From assembly GCF_004028155.1 (NCBI RefSeq), contig NZ_SBII01000013.1, forward strand, positions 62,001 through 126,000: DNA of 64,000 nt, read 5' to 3'. The position numbers and the translations under genes were made by a program. Under the pieces are notes generated by a model. That model was given only the letters and a program-made list of their open reading frames with translations, did no database searches and was not told the DNA's origin. Shown here in pieces: positions 41,736-51,006 of the stretch. The DNA is from Flavobacterium cerinum. Its GTDB lineage: Bacteria > Bacteroidota > Bacteroidia > Flavobacteriales > Flavobacteriaceae. Positions within the stretch are counted from its first letter, which is position 1, and each line of letters begins with the position of its first letter.

Positions 41736-43535
41736 TTAATATGGGTAAGCGCCTTCGCTTATTATTTTTGCTGCAATAGTTTCTCTTAGTCCTACTACAT
41801 TTGGCATATTTGTGTATTTGGTAAAGCGTTTTAAGCCCATCATCATCATACGCTGCTCATCGCCTTCGGCAAACGAAGCAATTCCTTCTTTACCTTTAAT
41901 TGTAACGATATCTACTGCTTTGTATAAATAAAGCTGTGCCATAGCGATCTGTTCTTTTACATTGTCTGCGCCTTTACTTTTGGCAAGTTTCTCTGTGCGT
42001 AATACCACAGACTCTGCCATGTATATTTCGATAAGAATATCTGAAGCAGCCATTAGTAACTGTTGGTGAGAATCCAGTTCCGGGCCGTATTTTTGTACAG
42101 CAGATCCGGCCACCATTAAGAATGCTTTTTTAAGCTTGGCGATCATTTCTTTCTCTTCAGCAAAAAGCTCAGAATAATCCGGGGTATCAAACGATGGTAT
42201 TCCCATTAAGTCCTCAGCAACTTTCATTGCAGGACCCAAAAGGTCTACATGGCCTTTCATCGCTTTCTTAACCAGCATACCTACAGAAAGCATACGGTTA
42301 ATCTCGTTTGTGCCTTCATAGATTCTTGCAATTCTTGCATCTCTCCAGGCACTTTCCATAGGAGTATCTTCAGAGAAGCCCATACCACCAAAGATCTGAA
42401 TACCTTCATCCGCACAATTCTGTACGTCTTCAGATACAGCTACTTTAAGGATAGAACATTCAATTGCAAATTCCTCAACACCTTTAAGTTCTGCATCCTG
42501 ATGCGATTCGCCATTGGCAACACGCGCATTGATACGGTCTTCGATGTTTTTAGCAGCTCTGTATGAAGCACTTTCTCCTGCATAGCAGTTGGTCGCCATT
42601 TCAGCAAGTTTGGCGCGGATAGCACCAAAACTTGAGATAGGGGTGTTGAACTGTATTCTTTCGTTAGCATATTTTGCAGCCCCCGATGTTACTCGTCTCT
42701 GAGCATCAAGGCAGGCAGCCGCTAATTTAATACGACCTACATTAAGAGCATTCATGGCGATTTTAAAACCATTTCCTCTTTCAGAAAGCATATTTTCTAC
42801 CGGTACTTTAGTTTCAGTAAAGAAAACCTGACGGGTAGAAGAAGCACGAATACCTAATTTATGTTCTTCTTCATTCATTGAGATGCCGTTAGCCGGATCG
42901 TTCTCAACAATGAATCCTGTTATGTTTTTATCGTCACCAATTCTTGCGAATACAATGAATACACTACAGAAACCTGCGTTTGATATCCACATTTTTTGTC
43001 CGGTGATCTTGTAATGTGAACCATCTTCAGATAATACCGCTTTTGTTTTACCTGAATTAGCATCAGATCCTGCTCCTGGTTCAGTAAGGCAGTAAGCACC
43101 AAACCATTCACCCGTTGCTAATTTTGGTACATATTTTTTCTTTTGTTCTTCTGTGCCATAAAGTGTAATTGGCATAGTACCAATACCTGTATGCGCTCCA
43201 AATGCTGTAGAGAATGAACCTGTAGCGCCAGAAATATAGTCGCATACCAGCATAGTCGATACAAAGCCCATACCTAACCCACCATATTCTTCAGGAACAG
43301 CTACGCCAAGAAAACCAAGTTCTCCGGCTTTGCGCATGCTCTCTTCAGTAAAAGCATAATCTTTTTTCTCAAAACGGTCTTTGTTTGGCCAGATCTCACG
43401 ATCTACAAACTCTTTAACCGTGTCGCGCATCATTATCTGCTCTTCCGAAAAATCTTCAGGAGTAAATATATCTTCGCTTCTGGTTTCTTTCACTAAAAAC
43501 TGACCTCCACGTGCTAAATCTGCTATTTCTGCCAT
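41736..43535 (-). CDS. Acyl-CoA dehydrogenase with C-terminal extension
   Basis: The FAD enzyme catalyses the first oxidation of fatty acyl-CoA. The 599-residue protein has the ACAD core (about 30-420: FSEEQIMMRDTVKEFVDREIW, FGAYCLTEPGAGSDANSGK, KMWISNAGFCSVFIVFARI) and ARIYEGTNEINRM with the conserved Glu. A helical C-terminal part of about 160 residues makes it similar in layout to VLCAD/ACAD9-type enzymes that handle long chains. It is the last gene of the operon MarR-regulator / FadN-like / thiolase / dehydrogenase, with a terminator after it. Confidence 0.95.
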   Translation of the reverse strand: MAEIADLARGGQFLVKETRSEDIFTPEDFSEEQIMMRDTVKEFVDREIWPNKDRFEKKDYAFTEESMRKAGELGFLGVAVPEEYGGLGMGFVSTMLVCDYISGATGSFSTAFGAHTGIGTMPITLYGTEEQKKKYVPKLATGEWFGAYCLTEPGAGSDANSGKTKAVLSEDGSHYKITGQKMWISNAGFCSVFIVFARIGDDKNITGFIVENDPANGISMNEEEHKLGIRASSTRQVFFTETKVPVENMLSERGNGFKIAMNALNVGRIKLAAACLDAQRRVTSGAAKYANERIQFNTPISSFGAIRAKLAEMATNCYAGESASYRAAKNIEDRINARVANGESHQDAELKGVEEFAIECSILKVAVSEDVQNCADEGIQIFGGMGFSEDTPMESAWRDARIARIYEGTNEINRMLSVGMLVKKAMKGHVDLLGPAMKVAEDLMGIPSFDTPDYSELFAEEKEMIAKLKKAFLMVAGSAVQKYGPELDSHQQLLMAASDILIEIYMAESVVLRTEKLAKSKGADNVKEQIAMAQLYLYKAVDIVTIKGKEGIASFAEGDEQRMMMMGLKRFTKYTNMPNVVGLRETIAAKIISEGAYPY

Positions 43536-43612
43536 TTTTATTCTGTTTTAATATTGTTGTAAGTTATATTTTGTTCCGATTGGTATCAACCGGATTTCTG
43601 TTTACTATCTCA

Positions 43613-44794
43613 TTAAAGTATTTCATAAACACCGGCAGCACCTTGCCCGGTTCCTACACACATAGTAACTATACCATATTTGTTGTTACGGCGTTTCATC
43701 TCATCAAATAACTGTACCGAAAGTTTAGCTCCTGTGCAGCCCAGTGGGTGTCCTAAAGCAATAGCTCCACCATTTACATTTACAAGATCCTGGTTGATGC
43801 CTAATTCGCGCATTACAGCCAACGATTGCGAAGCAAAAGCTTCGTTAAGTTCAAATAGCTCAATGTCTTTCAATTGCAAACCTGCCATTTTAAGCGCTTT
43901 CGGAATTGCTTTTACAGGACCGATACCCATTATTCTCGGCTCAACACCTGCAGCAGCATAACTTACCATACGGGCAATAGGTTCAAGGTTTAGTTCTTTC
44001 ACCATATCTTCAGACATTACCATAACAAAGGCAGCACCATCACTCATTTGTGATGAGGTACCTGCGGTAACACTTCCGTCGGCAGCAAAAACAGGCCTTA
44101 ATTTACCTAATGCTTCTAAAGAAGTATCAGCTCTAGGACCTTCGTCTTTTGTTACTGTATAGCTTTTAGTGGCTTTTTTACCATTTTCGTCTACATATAT
44201 CTGCTCAACTGTAATAGGCACGATCTGTTTGTCAAATTTGCCCTCTGCCTGAGCTTTAAGCGCTTTTTGGTGTGACATATAGCCAAACTGATCCTGGTCT
44301 TCACGGGATACCTTAAACTGCTTTGCAACAGCTTCGGCAGTTAATCCCATGCCCCAGTAGTAGTCTTCATGGCCATTTTTTGCAGCCTGATAATCCGGTA
44401 CCGGTTTGTAACCGCCCATAGGAATATAGCTCATGCTCTCTGCACCACCGGCAATAATACATTCGGCCATGCCTGATTGTATTTTTGCAGTAGCCATTGC
44501 AATCGTTTCTAATCCTGATGCGCAGTAACGGTTAACAGTTACTCCGGGAACATCGTCGATCTTAAGTCCCATAAGAGAGATAAGTCGGGCAAAGTTCAAT
44601 CCCTGCTCCGCTTCCGGCATGGCATTACCTACCATTACGTCATCAATTCTGGTTTTATCAAAGTCCGGCAGTTCATTCATAATAAACTGAATAGTCTCTG
44701 CTGCCAGTTCGTCGGGTCTTTTAAAACGGAACACACCTTTAGGCGCTTTGCCTACTGCTGTCCTGTATGCTTTTACTATATATGCTGTTTTCAT
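43613..44794 (-). CDS. Acetyl-CoA acyltransferase (thiolase)
   Basis: This 393-residue enzyme cleaves 3-ketoacyl-CoA, the last step of beta-oxidation. It carries the full catalytic set: nucleophile Cys91 ([13 protein letters not shown]), His349 ([12 protein letters not shown]) and Cys379 ([12 protein letters not shown]). It is located between the FadN-like multifunctional enzyme (35 bases) and the acyl-CoA dehydrogenase (77 bases), so it is part of a complete beta-oxidation operon. Confidence 0.96.
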   Translation of the reverse strand: MKTAYIVKAYRTAVGKAPKGVFRFKRPDELAAETIQFIMNELPDFDKTRIDDVMVGNAMPEAEQGLNFARLISLMGLKIDDVPGVTVNRYCASGLETIAMATAKIQSGMAECIIAGGAESMSYIPMGGYKPVPDYQAAKNGHEDYYWGMGLTAEAVAKQFKVSREDQDQFGYMSHQKALKAQAEGKFDKQIVPITVEQIYVDENGKKATKSYTVTKDEGPRADTSLEALGKLRPVFAADGSVTAGTSSQMSDGAAFVMVMSEDMVKELNLEPIARMVSYAAAGVEPRIMGIGPVKAIPKALKMAGLQLKDIELFELNEAFASQSLAVMRELGINQDLVNVNGGAIALGHPLGCTGAKLSVQLFDEMKRRNNKYGIVTMCVGTGQGAAGVYEIL

Positions 44795-44829
44795 TTTTAG
44801 ATTCTAGATATTAGTATTGAGAATTGAGT

Positions 44830-47220
44830 TTAGTTTCTAAGTGGTTTTCCTTTAGTTAACATAAACTGAATTCGCTCTAGTGTTTTTCTTTCTCCACAAA
44901 GCGATAAGAATGCTTCTCTTTCAAGGTCAAGAAGGTATTGTTCTGTAACCAATGTAGCTTCAGATAAATCGCCACCTGCCATTACATAAGCCAGTTTGTT
45001 GGCAATTTTCTTGTCATGTTCAGAGATATAATGTCCGGCTTCCATACTGTCCGTTCCTACTAAGAACATACCCAGTGCCTGTTTGCCCAGTACTTTCACA
45101 TCTTTACGTTTTATAGGTTGTGTATAACCTGCATCGGCAAGGAGTTTAGCATGTTTTTTAGCTTCAGCTAACTGTCTGTCTTTGTTTACAACCACAACAT
45201 CTTTTCCTTTTTGAAGGATACCAAGATCATAGGCTTCATAAGCCGATGTTGATACTTTAGCCGTACCTATTGTCAGGAAGTATTCCTGCAATACGTTAAG
45301 CTCAACGTCATTTTTACGGAAGGTATCCGATGCTCTCAGTGCCATTTCCTTCGAACCGCCGCCGCCGGGGATAACCCCAACACCAAATTCTACCAATCCA
45401 ATATACGTTTCTGCAGCAGCTACCACTTTATCAGCATGCATGCTCATTTCGCAGCCACCACCAAGTGTCATTCCATGCGGAGCTACGACTACCGGAATAG
45501 AGGAGTAGCGTACACGCATCATAGTATCCTGGAACATTTTGATAGCCATATTAAGCTCGTCATATTCCTGCTCTACAGCCATCATAAAAATCATACCTAT
45601 GTTTGCACCTACAGAGAAGTTTGCTGCCTGGTTACCAATCACTAGGCCGTCATATTCTTTTTCGGCAAGATCAATAGCTTTGTTTATGCCCTGAAGCACG
45701 CCGCCGCCAATGGTATTCATTTTAGACTGGAACTCCAGATTGATGATACCGTCACCCAGATCCTGAATGATAGCCTCACTGTTGCTCCATATTTTTTTGC
45801 TTTCGCGGATGTTATTCAGAATAATGAATGAATCCTGTCCAGGTACTTTCTTCTGAGATTTAGAAGCCAGGTCATAGTAATAGGTAGCGCCTTCTTTTAA
45901 AGTATAGAAACTCTTATTGCCCGATGCAAGCATATCGTTAATCCATGCTGCTGCTTCAAGGCCTTCGGCTTTAATAAGCTCAAGCCCTTTTTCTACACCT
46001 ACGGCATCCCATATTTCAAACGGGCCATTTTCCCAGCCAAAGCCGGCTTTCATAGCGTCGTCTATTTTATAAAGATCATCGGTGATTTCAGGTATACGGT
46101 TAGACACATAGGCAAACATGCCTGCAAAGTTCTTGCGGTAAAATTCACCTGCTTTATCAGTACCTTTTATCAGTACTTTAAAACGGTCTATAGGTTTGTC
46201 GATTGTTTTTGTAAGTTCAAGTGTAGCAAAAGATGCTTTCCTGGCAGCGCGATATTCTAAAGTGTCAAGGTCAAGAGACAGAATATCTTTATCTACTTTT
46301 TTGTAGAAACCCTGACCGGTTTTGCTGCCCAGCCATTTGTTTTGCATCATCGTGTCGATGAAGCCTGGAAGTTTAAAAAGTTCATGAACTTCGTCGTTAG
46401 GACAGTTTTCGTAAATACCATTCGCTACGTGAACTAATGTATCTAATCCTACGACATCTACAGTACGGAAGGTAGCCGACTTAGGACGCCCAATTACCGG
46501 ACCTGTAAGTTTATCTACTTCTTCTATGGTAAGTCCCATTTCTTTTACCAAATGGAAAAGGCTCATAATGCCATAAATACCAATACGGTTACCAATGAAG
46601 GCTGGCGTGTCTTTGGCAACTACAGTTGTTTTACCAAGGAATTTTTCGCCATAATTATTAAGGAAATCCAGTACTTCAGTTGAAGTTTTCGGACCCGGAA
46701 TGATTTCAAAAAGTTTTAAGTAACGCGGTGGGTTGAAGAAGTGCGTACCGCAAAAATGTTTCTGGAAGTCTTCACTACGGCCTTCGCTCATGAACTTTAT
46801 TGGAATACCTGATGTGTTAGAGGTAATCAGTGTACCCGGCTTACGGTATTTTTCTACCTGTTCAAATACCTTTTGCTTAATGTCCAATCGTTCAACAACC
46901 ACTTCAATGATCCAATCGGCAGTAGCGATCTTGGCCATATCATCTTCTGTATTACCTGTCGTGATCCTTTCGGCGAACTTTTGGTGGTAAATAGGAGAGG
47001 GTTTCGATTTAAGAGAGTTGGCCAAATGGTCATTAACAATTCTGTTTCTTACAGCTTTGCTCTCTAATGTAAGTCCTTTTTTTTGTTCAGCTTCAGTAAG
47101 TTCTCTTGGCGGTATGTCAAGTAAAAGTACTTCAACACCTATATTGGCTAAATGAGCTGCTATGGCAGAGCCCATTATACCGGAGCCTATTACAGCTGCC
47201 TTTTTAATAGTGCGTTTCAT
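44830..47220 (-). CDS. FadN-type 3-hydroxyacyl-CoA dehydrogenase / enoyl-CoA hydratase
   Basis: The 796-residue bifunctional enzyme has an N-terminal NAD-binding domain (KKAAVIGSGIMGSAIAAHLA), the HCGTHFFNPPRYLKLFEII segment with catalytic His, and VVAKDTPAFIGNRIG. A C-terminal crotonase domain (about 470-700) follows, with LVIGNQAANFSVGANIGMI, MTLGGGCEMSMHADKVVAA and VEFGVGVIPGGGGSKEMAL. This domain order (dehydrogenase first) is that of Bacillus FadN, the reverse of E. coli FadB. It hydrates enoyl-CoA and oxidises the product. It is the second gene of the operon, 52 bases after the MarR regulator. Confidence 0.94.
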   Translation of the reverse strand: MKRTIKKAAVIGSGIMGSAIAAHLANIGVEVLLLDIPPRELTEAEQKKGLTLESKAVRNRIVNDHLANSLKSKPSPIYHQKFAERITTGNTEDDMAKIATADWIIEVVVERLDIKQKVFEQVEKYRKPGTLITSNTSGIPIKFMSEGRSEDFQKHFCGTHFFNPPRYLKLFEIIPGPKTSTEVLDFLNNYGEKFLGKTTVVAKDTPAFIGNRIGIYGIMSLFHLVKEMGLTIEEVDKLTGPVIGRPKSATFRTVDVVGLDTLVHVANGIYENCPNDEVHELFKLPGFIDTMMQNKWLGSKTGQGFYKKVDKDILSLDLDTLEYRAARKASFATLELTKTIDKPIDRFKVLIKGTDKAGEFYRKNFAGMFAYVSNRIPEITDDLYKIDDAMKAGFGWENGPFEIWDAVGVEKGLELIKAEGLEAAAWINDMLASGNKSFYTLKEGATYYYDLASKSQKKVPGQDSFIILNNIRESKKIWSNSEAIIQDLGDGIINLEFQSKMNTIGGGVLQGINKAIDLAEKEYDGLVIGNQAANFSVGANIGMIFMMAVEQEYDELNMAIKMFQDTMMRVRYSSIPVVVAPHGMTLGGGCEMSMHADKVVAAAETYIGLVEFGVGVIPGGGGSKEMALRASDTFRKNDVELNVLQEYFLTIGTAKVSTSAYEAYDLGILQKGKDVVVVNKDRQLAEAKKHAKLLADAGYTQPIKRKDVKVLGKQALGMFLVGTDSMEAGHYISEHDKKIANKLAYVMAGGDLSEATLVTEQYLLDLEREAFLSLCGERKTLERIQFMLTKGKPLRN

Positions 47221-47272
47221 TTGTTTATATTGTTTTTTAGTTTGCCGGAGTACCGCCTTAGCGGCATCAGGA

Positions 47273-47743
47273 TTATTTGTTTATTGTATCTATAGATTCG
47301 TTACTATCATTGTTAAATATCAGTTTTTCAGATATCAGTTCGTTGATCACCTCGGCAACTTCCATAAAACTATCCAGTTTTTCCTGAGGCACGTGCTGAC
47401 GAATAACATCATTAAACTTAAGAACTCTATCGCGGGAAAGTTCCCTTTTTTCTTTACCCAGCTTAGTAAGGTGTATTAATACACCACGACCATCTACCGG
47501 ATTTTTCTTTCTAATGATAAGTCCTTTTTCTTCCATCGATTTTAGCGTTCTGGTAAGGCTCGTAGGTTCCATACCCATTTGCGGTCCCAATGCTGTAGAT
47601 GGTATACCATTATCCTTGTCTATGGAGAGGAGCGCAAATCCTACCGACATGCTGGCACCATATTTTGAGGCTTCTTCATTATACATTCTCGACACTGCCT
47701 GCCATGTTGCCCTCAGTATATAGTCTATTGTTTTCTCTTTCAT
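47273..47743 (-). CDS. MarR-family transcriptional regulator of the beta-oxidation operon
   Basis: This 156-residue regulator has the winged helix-turn-helix (about 45-100: STALGPQMGMEPTSLTRTLKSM, EKGLIIRKKNPVDGRGVLIHLT) with the Asp-x-Arg-Gly wing typical of MarR. Flanking helices would form the dimer interface. It is the first gene of the operon whose other members degrade fatty acids. It therefore probably senses an acyl-CoA or fatty acid and represses the operon, including itself. A 12-bp perfect palindrome lies in its promoter region (47778-47789). Confidence 0.92.
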   Translation of the reverse strand: MKEKTIDYILRATWQAVSRMYNEEASKYGASMSVGFALLSIDKDNGIPSTALGPQMGMEPTSLTRTLKSMEEKGLIIRKKNPVDGRGVLIHLTKLGKEKRELSRDRVLKFNDVIRQHVPQEKLDSFMEVAEVINELISEKLIFNNDSNESIDTINK

Positions 47744-47757
47744 AGGTTATTGTTTTT

Positions 47758-47765
47758 CAAATATA
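47758..47765 (-). promoter_or_regulatory. -7 promoter element of the beta-oxidation operon
   Basis: On the minus strand it reads TATATTTG, an exact match, 14 bases before the MarR ATG at 47743. Confidence 0.5.
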
Positions 47766-47777
47766 CAAATAAAATAG

Positions 47778-47789
47778 TATGCATGCATA
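47778..47789. promoter_or_regulatory. Palindrome, likely MarR operator
   Basis: TATGCATGCATA is a perfect 12-bp palindrome centred 22 bases upstream of the -7 box, where the -33 element would be. Binding there would block RNA polymerase. It is flanked by looser ACAAAT (47765-47770) / ATTTGT (47794-47799) arms. Confidence 0.55.
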
Positions 47790-47895
47790 TTAAATTTGTG
47801 AATTTTTGTTGTTAATTTAAAACGCCCTGCGTTTACTGGAGTTGTGTAATTTGCTGATTATAGTAAATATAAGAATTTATTTTAAAGCCTGTCTA

Positions 47896-47923
47896 ATAAA
47901 AAACTCCCGTGTGGCGGGAGTTT
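47896..47923 (-). terminator. Intrinsic terminator
   Basis: AAACTCCCG / CGGGAGTTT is followed by a T-run on the minus strand, directly after the lipoprotein gene at 47930. Confidence 0.85.
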
Positions 47924-47929
47924 AATTGG

Positions 47930-48898
47930 TTATTTTTCTTTTCTGTCTTCAAATGCATGAAACACTTGGGGGGCGTTTGCATTATAGAGACTGTATAGTA
48001 TAACAGGTCTGTTAAAATCCATATCCGTGTAAATCGTTCTGATTTTAGTTTTTATCTGCTCATACTCGTTTTTTAGTTTTTCTATATCCTTTAGCGGAAT
48101 GGTCGTTTTATACGATATCAGCGGATACATACCTTCTTTAGTTAGATGATTCTGGATCTTTACTATTTCCGGTTTAGTATCTATATCTTCAATGATATGA
48201 GGAAATTGGTACTTCTTATTAATTTTATTGAACAAGCCAATATGAAAGGATTTCATCTCTTTCTCTTCATTAAATTTTAGCATGGACTCCGATTCCTGCA
48301 TTGAAATTACTGCCATATCTGCATAAAGAAAAGCATCAATTTGAAAGCCGTCTTTTTCACTTTTTTTGGCCATTTCATAGTACTCTTTTGCATTTTTACC
48401 ATAATGCCCAAACATTGTAGCTTCAATATCAGTAATTCTCCAACCCGTATCAGTAAGGCTGTAAGTTACAATAAGCAAATAGTCATTTTGATATAAGCTC
48501 GCTTTTAATAGCGATACGTAGGTTTCGTTTTGTTCATTAACATAAGAAAAATTATATCCATTTTTTTCAGATTCTATTTTTACCTGAACAAGCGGCTTAG
48601 ATGATATAGTATAGTATTCATCAAAAATAGCATACTTGTTATCAAGGTAACCTTTTCGGTAAAGCCATACAAAATTGCTGGTTTTAGATTGTATGTGCTT
48701 CACAAATTTTTCTGATGCCAAAGCTTTATAAGCCTTCAAATCGCTGTTAGACATAGCGTCCATCAAACTGTCATTTTTAGATTTAATGGTTTCGCGCAGC
48801 TTGGAATCAATCTTGTCATTAACAAGAGTGTCGTTTGAACCCGACATACAGCTTTGTAAAGTTAAAATTGCAAAAAGTAATACTATTCTTATTTTCAT
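47930..48898 (-). CDS. Lipoprotein of unknown function, 322 aa
   Basis: A lipoprotein signal with lipobox LTLQSC (Cys17) is followed by a helical N-terminal part and an alpha/beta domain resembling small-ligand NTF2-like sequences (SLMDAMSNSDLKAYKALASE, VKHIQSKTSNFVW, LLIVTYSLTDTGWRITDIEA). A second half follows with helical and beta elements (YYEMAKKSEKDGFQIDAFLYA). I recognise no family with confidence. It has a full promoter with exact spacing and its own terminator, so it is monocistronic. Confidence 0.72.
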   Translation of the reverse strand: MKIRIVLLFAILTLQSCMSGSNDTLVNDKIDSKLRETIKSKNDSLMDAMSNSDLKAYKALASEKFVKHIQSKTSNFVWLYRKGYLDNKYAIFDEYYTISSKPLVQVKIESEKNGYNFSYVNEQNETYVSLLKASLYQNDYLLIVTYSLTDTGWRITDIEATMFGHYGKNAKEYYEMAKKSEKDGFQIDAFLYADMAVISMQESESMLKFNEEKEMKSFHIGLFNKINKKYQFPHIIEDIDTKPEIVKIQNHLTKEGMYPLISYKTTIPLKDIEKLKNEYEQIKTKIRTIYTDMDFNRPVILYSLYNANAPQVFHAFEDRKEK

Positions 48899-48923
48899 TA
48901 TAAAATTTGATAAAGTCCAGTAG

Positions 48924-48954
48924 CGAAAATATGCTTATTTTTTTAATTCCCAAA
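48924..48954 (-). promoter_or_regulatory. Promoter TTTG-N19-TATTTTCG
   Basis: On the minus strand TTTG (48954-48951) is followed after exactly 19 bases by TATTTTCG (48931-48924), a -7 box with C instead of T at position 7. It lies 25 bases before the lipoprotein ATG. Confidence 0.6.
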
Positions 48955-49184
48955 CATAAAAACTGAGGTTAACAATAATCCACTTTTTGTTTGTAATAGT
49001 GTGTTTTTGAGTGGAAAATTGATTTTGGGTAAAATGCTGAAATTTATAAAGTTGCAGGGATGGAAGATTCAATTGCTCACTTTTAGCTCATTTTTAATGT
49101 CGAAGAATGTGCTGGCCAAATTTTTACTGTCAAAATGCCTGCAGTGATTTTTTATTTTTAGTGGATAATTTTGTAAAAAAGAAT

Positions 49185-50333
49185 TTAGAGGCGAAGTTTA
49201 GCTTTAAGCATTTTTGCAGCTTTTGTATAACCGCCTTCGGAGCCGTCTACAAAATGGATATGGTCGTCTTCAAGATTTCTAACATAACATGACATGATCG
49301 AAGCGTTACTTATATGGAGTCCGTAAATTATTTCGCCGTTGCCTTCCATTGTATCCAATAATTCCTGGAGCATCTTTCTTTGTGCGGCTGTTCCGGTAAT
49401 AACAGTATTAATCCTGCCGTCTATAACCAGAGTATCCGACATTTCGACCAGGCTTTTTAGGTAATTTTTCCCATTTTGAGTGCTAAAATAGATATAACCA
49501 TATAGAGAGCCAAACCAGTTTTTAATGAGTTCAAACCATTTTATCTTGCCTAATCGCACACACATTTCGGTACTTAGGCGACTAAAGGTAGTTTTGAGTT
49601 TTAACTGTGCTACAGATATAGGCTGCCTTTTTTCCGGAGGGCCATACAGCTCATCCATTTTTTCAAGGATCTTTTTAAAAATAGCTGATTGCTGTGCGGT
49701 CTTGCAAGCTATGATAAGCAGCGTAACAATTTCTTCTTTATTTTCCGGAGGGGCAATTTTATCCCATCGGCATTGCATACCGCTCAGGTCTGGGTCTTCA
49801 CTGTCAGTGTCCGATAGTAAATAATCATTGCCTTTAATTACCTTTTCGGCATAATCGAGTCCGCTGCCCAATACAACAGGGATAGAAAATGAGGTGGAAC
49901 GACTGAATTTAGCAATTCGAATTTCATGACCTTCACCATAAATTTTTGATACGGGAATAGTACCGGTTCGAAGGTCTAAATTAAAATTATTAAACGTGTT
50001 GGTTTTATACGCTTTAAGAGCGCGCATTAATTTATCGATGAGCGAAGCCGGAACAATAAATGTCGCGCCATCACCACCAAAAAAGAATGGAACGGTAATG
50101 TTCATTTTAAAAGCAATATTAAGTACTGTAACGATACTTCCTGTAGCGATGAGGTTTACATCCTGATGCCTTCCATTAAGCACTGCTTGTGTAGAATCTT
50201 TAATATCGGTAATAATAACATGCCAGTCATAGGGGATTGGATGGAATAAATTTTCCTCAGACAGTAACGTACTCAATGATATACTGCCTATTGGCAGATC
50301 GGTATAAAATTGATCATTACTGTTTGCTGTCAT
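49185..50333 (-). CDS. DUF3095 protein, class III nucleotidyl-cyclase-like
   Basis: The 382-residue protein has VIITDIKDSTQAVLNGRHQD with Asp43 and Asp46, then TVPFFFGGDGATFIVPASL with Asp88, and LDLRTGTIPVSKIYGEGHEI. These positions and order match the metal-binding Asp pair and the 'R.Gi..G' strand of class III adenylate cyclases. The name DUF3095 fits the sequence. The C-terminal half (about 200-382) is unlike known cyclases. Whether it still makes a cyclic nucleotide is unclear: I cannot identify the transition-state Asn/Arg pair. It lies 54 bases downstream of kptA on the same strand and may be co-transcribed. Confidence 0.75.
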   Translation of the reverse strand: MTANSNDQFYTDLPIGSISLSTLLSEENLFHPIPYDWHVIITDIKDSTQAVLNGRHQDVNLIATGSIVTVLNIAFKMNITVPFFFGGDGATFIVPASLIDKLMRALKAYKTNTFNNFNLDLRTGTIPVSKIYGEGHEIRIAKFSRSTSFSIPVVLGSGLDYAEKVIKGNDYLLSDTDSEDPDLSGMQCRWDKIAPPENKEEIVTLLIIACKTAQQSAIFKKILEKMDELYGPPEKRQPISVAQLKLKTTFSRLSTEMCVRLGKIKWFELIKNWFGSLYGYIYFSTQNGKNYLKSLVEMSDTLVIDGRINTVITGTAAQRKMLQELLDTMEGNGEIIYGLHISNASIMSCYVRNLEDDHIHFVDGSEGGYTKAAKMLKAKLRL

Positions 50334-50387
50334 TGTTACTTTGCATTTAAGTGCTTTAAAAATAACAAATTAAGATGTAGTAACCTA

Positions 50388-50939
50388 TTACGATTTGATA
50401 GTTATGTATTCAATAGGCACATTATCAGTGAGCCATACATTGTTTTCAGAAACAAAGAAAGCAAAGCCATCGTTATGCATTTTTTCGGCAGCTACTTCCA
50501 ATACTACAGGTTTTCCATGACGTTTTCCTACATTGATCGCTGTTGTGGTATCGGCGCTGAGGTGAACCTGATGGCGATTGCCTTTATTTAATCCCGTAGA
50601 TAAGATCGAATCTATATGCTTAGCAGCAGTTCCATGATAGAGGACTTCAGGAGGAACTTGTGGCTCATAACCCAGTTCTATAGTTATGGAGTGTCCTTGG
50701 CTGGCTCTAATTTTATCGAAAGTATCATTAAAGGCAAATCGTTTTTTAGTATTGGTAGCCACCACATCTTTTAGTGTGTTAAAGTCTATGGGTGTACCTG
50801 CCTCGCCTAATTTTTCAATAAGGTCAGTAACAGGAGTCCAGCCATTCTCGTCTAATTTTATACCAATGGTTTCGGGTTGATGGCGCAATACAAGGCTTAA
50901 AAATTTACTTACCCGGGTAGTTTCTTTTTCGTTGAGCAT
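50388..50939 (-). CDS. kptA: RNA 2'-phosphotransferase KptA (Tpt1)
   Basis: KptA/Tpt1 removes an internal 2'-phosphate from RNA using NAD+, releasing ADP-ribose 1'',2''-cyclic phosphate and nicotinamide. In eukaryotes it serves tRNA splicing; in bacteria, which lack that splicing, the natural substrate is uncertain. The 183-residue protein has the family motifs KFLSLVLRHQPETIGI, ENGWTPVTDL, TNTKKRFAFND, IRASQGHSI, YHGTAAKHIDSIL, HQVHLSADTTTAINVGKRHG. The Arg-His-x-Arg NAD-binding pattern is largely intact. It is upstream of the DUF3095 gene with 54 bases between. Confidence 0.93.
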   Translation of the reverse strand: MLNEKETTRVSKFLSLVLRHQPETIGIKLDENGWTPVTDLIEKLGEAGTPIDFNTLKDVVATNTKKRFAFNDTFDKIRASQGHSITIELGYEPQVPPEVLYHGTAAKHIDSILSTGLNKGNRHQVHLSADTTTAINVGKRHGKPVVLEVAAEKMHNDGFAFFVSENNVWLTDNVPIEYITIKS

Positions 50940-50973
50940 TATTCCTATTCTATTTTATCGAATATAAATTTAT

Positions 50974-51003
50974 AAAAAACTCCCCGTTGTAGCGGGGAGT
51001 TTC
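50974..51003 (-). terminator. Intrinsic terminator of the acyl-CoA synthetase gene
   Basis: AAACTCCCCG / CGGGGAGTTT is followed by T-rich sequence on the minus strand, just after the acyl-CoA synthetase stop. Confidence 0.85.
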
Positions 51004-51006
51004 ATT

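Noticed and set aside
49033..49146. 37-codon plus-strand frame in the 286-base spacer before the DUF3095 gene
   Set aside because: There is no promoter, no conserved pattern and no terminator; the spacer otherwise holds nothing recognisable apart from the promoter near 48924.
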